NCBI GenBank assembly: GCA_900317305.1
Contig: ONGG01000003.1
Location: 1 to 64,000 of the forward strand
Direction: 5' to 3'
Source: an uncultured Prevotellaceae bacterium
Lineage (GTDB): Bacteria; Bacteroidota; Bacteroidia; Bacteroidales; Bacteroidaceae
DNA length: 64,000 bases
Shown: positions 61,192 through 64,000 of the stretch, piece after piece
How the letters are laid out: each line of letters begins with the position of its first letter
Position numbering within the stretch: position 1 is the stretch's first letter
The notes under the pieces: model-generated
Told to the model about the DNA's origin: nothing
Databases searched by the model: none
Seen by the model: only the letters and a program-made list of their open reading frames with translations
Made by a program: the position numbers and the translations under genes

Positions 61192-62553
61192 TCATTTACC
61201 TGGTTCGGGAATGGGGTTCTGCCCACTTCTCCTTGCCATGGCAGCCAGTTTGTCCTTCCCCTTGAAAGCGAATACCCACACGAGGAAGCCGGCGAGCACG
61301 AGCAAGCCGATGCCCAGGAGCGGACGGTAGAACAGCCAAGCCACAGCGATGACGATGAGCGACCATGCGATGCCCACCACAGTGCATACCACTCCGACAC
61401 CCCAACCGATGATGTTGGAGAGGAAGGGAATGACCTTGAGCAGCGTGGAGAGGAATCCGAAGATACCCTTCAGTGCGGCAATGACCAATATTGCGCCTAG
61501 GATGCGGAACACCCAGAGCCACATATTGTTGGCCCTATGCTCTGACTCAAAAATCTCGTCGGCATCCTTCTTGCCCATGCGCAGCGTCTGGAAACGCTTG
61601 CCGTTCTTGGCCTTATAAGCCTTGAAGGTGTCGCCATTCACCTGGGCCACGATGGTAACGGTAGCGGGCACCACTTTCTCGAAGGTGATGCGCACATCGC
61701 CAATCTCCGGACTGCTGGTGTCCTTTCCAAGGAAGAGCACATTGCCTGCCTGGTGCACATAGTCGAGGTCGACCTTGTTCTCCTGCGGCACGCTATCGGG
61801 CACCACGGTGACCGAATCCTTAGCTACAACAGCAGAGTCTTTTGCCACGGATGCCGAATCCTTGGTCACTGCGGGCTGTGTGGGAGCAGGCTGTGGAGCC
61901 TTGTTCTTGGCATATATGGCAGCCACGCTCTTGTCGATGTCGGCCAGGCCCTTCGGGTCGAGGTTGAGCACCACGGCCTCTCTCGACATAATCATATGGG
62001 TGAGTGACTCATTCAGTTTATAGGCACCAAAAGTCACATTCTCGGCCCACTGTCCCTGATCCTCATAATTGGCCACTACATAGTTCTTGCCTTGGAAAGC
62101 AGGGTCGTGGAATGCGCCACTATCGACGGGTCTTGGCACCCATTCCTTGGAATAGGTGTAGGTAGTGGTGGTGACTTCCTTACCACCAAACTTATCCTCG
62201 CTGGTGCTCTGAGCATGCTCCACCCACTGGTAGTACTCCACTCTTCGCTGCAGACTGATGGCCTTCTCGGCCAGATTGAATTCCTTGTCGAAGAGCGAGT
62301 CTTCGGTCGTGGCCAATGCCGAGGCGCAAACCACCTCTCCATCGAGCGACGCGTCTTTCTTGCTGGGGTTTTCCATGTCGACGCAAACTTTCTCGGTCTC
62401 GTTGAGCATCTTGTCGGTTTTCACCGCACGCCCCTCATTCCACCACAGCAGGGCAGTGGCTGCGAAGAACAGTAAGAAACTGGGGATAATGCCTCCGAAG
62501 GAGTTTTTCACCCTTGTTCCATAACCGGTTGTCTTAACTTCTTGATATGCCAT
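61192..62553 (-). CDS. TMEM43/LUMA-family membrane protein
   Basis: 453 residues. The N-terminus GYGTRVKNSFGGIIPSFLL leads into a first transmembrane helix and the family hallmark LLWWNEGRAVKT. A large extracytoplasmic part follows (about 45-345), then three or four clustered transmembrane helices (about 350-435; WLWVFRILGAILVIAALKG). This matches PF07787, whose human member is the nuclear-envelope protein TMEM43/LUMA. Residues about 215-260 hold an inserted low-complexity stretch of KDSAxVAKDSxxV repeats between proline-rich segments. Bacterial function unknown; it has its own promoter and terminator. Confidence 0.88.
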   Translation of the reverse strand: MAYQEVKTTGYGTRVKNSFGGIIPSFLLFFAATALLWWNEGRAVKTDKMLNETEKVCVDMENPSKKDASLDGEVVCASALATTEDSLFDKEFNLAEKAISLQRRVEYYQWVEHAQSTSEDKFGGKEVTTTTYTYSKEWVPRPVDSGAFHDPAFQGKNYVVANYEDQGQWAENVTFGAYKLNESLTHMIMSREAVVLNLDPKGLADIDKSVAAIYAKNKAPQPAPTQPAVTKDSASVAKDSAVVAKDSVTVVPDSVPQENKVDLDYVHQAGNVLFLGKDTSSPEIGDVRITFEKVVPATVTIVAQVNGDTFKAYKAKNGKRFQTLRMGKKDADEIFESEHRANNMWLWVFRILGAILVIAALKGIFGFLSTLLKVIPFLSNIIGWGVGVVCTVVGIAWSLIVIAVAWLFYRPLLGIGLLVLAGFLVWVFAFKGKDKLAAMARRSGQNPIPEPGK

Positions 62554-62614
62554 TTTTTTAATGATTGATGAATAACTTTAGTTTTAATATCTTGCTAAAT
62601 TCCGCGAGATTTGG

Positions 62615-62622
62615 CAAAGTTA
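62615..62622 (-). promoter_or_regulatory. -7 promoter element of the TMEM43-like gene
   Basis: The minus strand reads TAACTTTG, a full match; no good -33 box at normal spacing. Leader about 60 nt. Confidence 0.5.
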
Positions 62623-62665
62623 GTCAAAATATGCGAAAAAAACCGCAAGAGTGTTGAAAAAAAGT

Positions 62666-64000
62666 TTATTCATGCACATACAAGTTCCAGCCCAGATAGG
62701 TCTCTATCGCCTCGTTGAGCACGTCGACCACATCGGTGCGGCACATGGCCACATGATGCTCGAAACCATTCTTGCAGATATACTTCATGAGTTTCTGCAA
62801 GTTGTCGACCTTGGTCACGGCGATGCAACCATCCATGCCATAGGGGTCGTCGGTAATGACACCCTTGCCCAGGTATGCCTTGATGCATCCCTTCGGGTCG
62901 TCGGTAGAGATGCGGAAGAAGGTGAAGTCGCCGGCAGTCACCTTGGCATACACTGCGCCAAAGGTATTGATCTTGCCCAGAGTGCGTCCGAGCACACCAA
63001 GCGGACCAAGCTTCAGGTTGTTCTGCACAAACGATTTGGGGAAGTTGCCGCAGTGGGTACACACACATTTGTTGCGGTCCTCAGCAAAGTTGTTGTTCCA
63101 GTCGAGCAATGCCGGAGCCTTGCCCGAGGCCAATGAGAGTGCATACATCGACACGGCCCCAGCAATATCGGTCTCGCAGGCAGCAGGAATGAGTTTGTCG
63201 CCCAACATCGACATGGTGACGCAAGCCGCGCAACCATAGTTCTGCTCCAACGAGTCCCAACACTGGATGGCCACCGCCTGCACATCGTTGGCTGCTATCC
63301 ACTCTTCCACCGCCACGCCAAACTTGGCTTGCAGTTTCAGTTTCTCGCGATAACTCTCTGGCACCTCGGCATACTGGCTCACCCGCTCGCACATGGCGAT
63401 GAACTTGGGGTCGTCGTCACTGATGCGCTGAGCGGCAAAGAGGATTTCGGAGAGGTCGGCGGGCACCACGGTGATGCCACTGCGCTGGAGCAACTTCTCG
63501 CTGGCGCGGCAGGTGTTGAACCCCAGCGGGCGCGTTCCTATCTGGCCGATACGGCAGTGGCGCAGTCCGTTCACCACACGGCAGATGGCAGCGAACCGGT
63601 TCAGGTCTTCAGCCAGCAACGGACTGTAGATGGAATAGGTGTGGAGCGTGGTGTCGGTGAAGGGAATGCCATATTGGTAGAGGTTGTTGCACACCGAGAT
63701 CTTGCCGCAGAAGGCATCACGACGACTGTCGAGGTCTACCTTATCATTCTCGTCGTCGCAGGCTTGCACAAGCACCGGCACGTTGAGGTCGGCATCGCTG
63801 ATGGCATTGATGATGCCAATCTCGAAACCGAAATTAGGCAGCGACACCACGATACCGTCGATTTCGTCGCGGTGCTCACGAAATTGCTTCGATACCTTCA
63901 GACCATCCTCACGGGTCTCAATACTACTGCTTCCGGTGGGTGTGGCATCTTCGGGCAGGATGACATACTCGTATCCCAACTGGCTGATGGTCGCCAGGAG
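62666..64000 (-). CDS. L-fucose/L-arabinose isomerase-family protein, 5' end outside the window
   Basis: Partial: 444 residues visible, the frame stays open to base 64000. A TTG at 63979 should not be taken as the start, since the upstream residues (LLATISQLGYEYV) continue the alpha/beta domain. Features: EIDGIVVSLPNFGFE, the middle-domain CRIGQIGTRPLGFN, AVAIQCWDSLEQNYGCAAC, ACETDIAGAVSMYAL (metal-ligand region in FucI-like enzymes) and CVCTHCGNFP. These enzymes interconvert aldoses and ketoses using Mn2+. The sugar cannot be told from sequence; fucose, arabinose or another hexose are possible. Confidence 0.82.
   Translation of the reverse strand, partial: LLATISQLGYEYVILPEDATPTGSSSIETREDGLKVSKQFREHRDEIDGIVVSLPNFGFEIGIINAISDADLNVPVLVQACDDENDKVDLDSRRDAFCGKISVCNNLYQYGIPFTDTTLHTYSIYSPLLAEDLNRFAAICRVVNGLRHCRIGQIGTRPLGFNTCRASEKLLQRSGITVVPADLSEILFAAQRISDDDPKFIAMCERVSQYAEVPESYREKLKLQAKFGVAVEEWIAANDVQAVAIQCWDSLEQNYGCAACVTMSMLGDKLIPAACETDIAGAVSMYALSLASGKAPALLDWNNNFAEDRNKCVCTHCGNFPKSFVQNNLKLGPLGVLGRTLGKINTFGAVYAKVTAGDFTFFRISTDDPKGCIKAYLGKGVITDDPYGMDGCIAVTKVDNLQKLMKYICKNGFEHHVAMCRTDVVDVLNEAIETYLGWNLYVHE

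Noticed and set aside
63979..63979. TTG at 63979 as the start of the isomerase-family gene
   Set aside because: The frame remains open to the window edge and upstream residues continue the domain, so the gene is cut by the window.

Overview
The window comes from a Bacteroidota genome, most likely a Prevotellaceae species (Prevotella or Segatella type). Evidence: two SusC/SusD pairs, many secreted carbohydrate-active enzymes, Bacteroidota-type promoters (TTTG, 19-20 nt spacer, TAnnTTTG), sparse Shine-Dalgarno sites, and short C-terminal 'YNLxGxxV...GVYIINGKKV' tails typical of Prevotella secreted proteins. Coding DNA is fairly GC-rich and spacers are AT-rich. No rRNA, tRNA, CRISPR array, transposase or phage gene was recognised.

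Region 1 (about 1-22300, + strand) is a pectin utilisation locus. It holds a GH28-GH105 fusion, a surface protein with three repeated modules, a large CE8 pectin methylesterase, a 47-residue peptide gene, SusC, SusD, a surface lipoprotein, a PL1 pectate lyase and a GH97 alpha-galactosidase-like enzyme. Pectin would be de-esterified and cut at the surface, imported by SusCD, and finished in the periplasm. No dedicated regulator lies in the window. The 771-bp gap after the first gene is packed with GC-rich repeats.

Region 2 (22300-38440) is mainly housekeeping: an alpha-glucan/glycogen operon (GH133, GT4, GH57) divergent from a Crp/Fnr regulator; miaA with a lipid kinase gene; gap; mscL; a lone GH28; and the tightly packed operon sppA-lpxK-pnp-thiL.

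Region 3 (38440-60130) is the most interesting part. A minus-strand PUL (SusC, SusD, three small surface lipoproteins, a GH30 probable beta-1,6-glucanase, a three-module surface protein) is followed by a SusR-like membrane regulator. Divergent from it is a plus-strand operon of a GH16-GH18 fusion, a GH18-ThuA fusion, a GH9 enzyme and a free ThuA protein. Beta-1,6-glucanase, beta-1,3-glucanase and chitinase-family activities together suggest that the substrate is fungal or yeast cell wall (beta-glucan plus chitin). The GH16-GH18 protein carries a non-catalytic module related to the modules of the surface protein across the divide, which ties the two halves together.

Region 4 (60130-64000, - strand) holds a small surface protein sharing a module with the CE8 protein, a TMEM43/LUMA homologue, and the 3' part of an L-fucose/arabinose isomerase-family gene that runs off the window.
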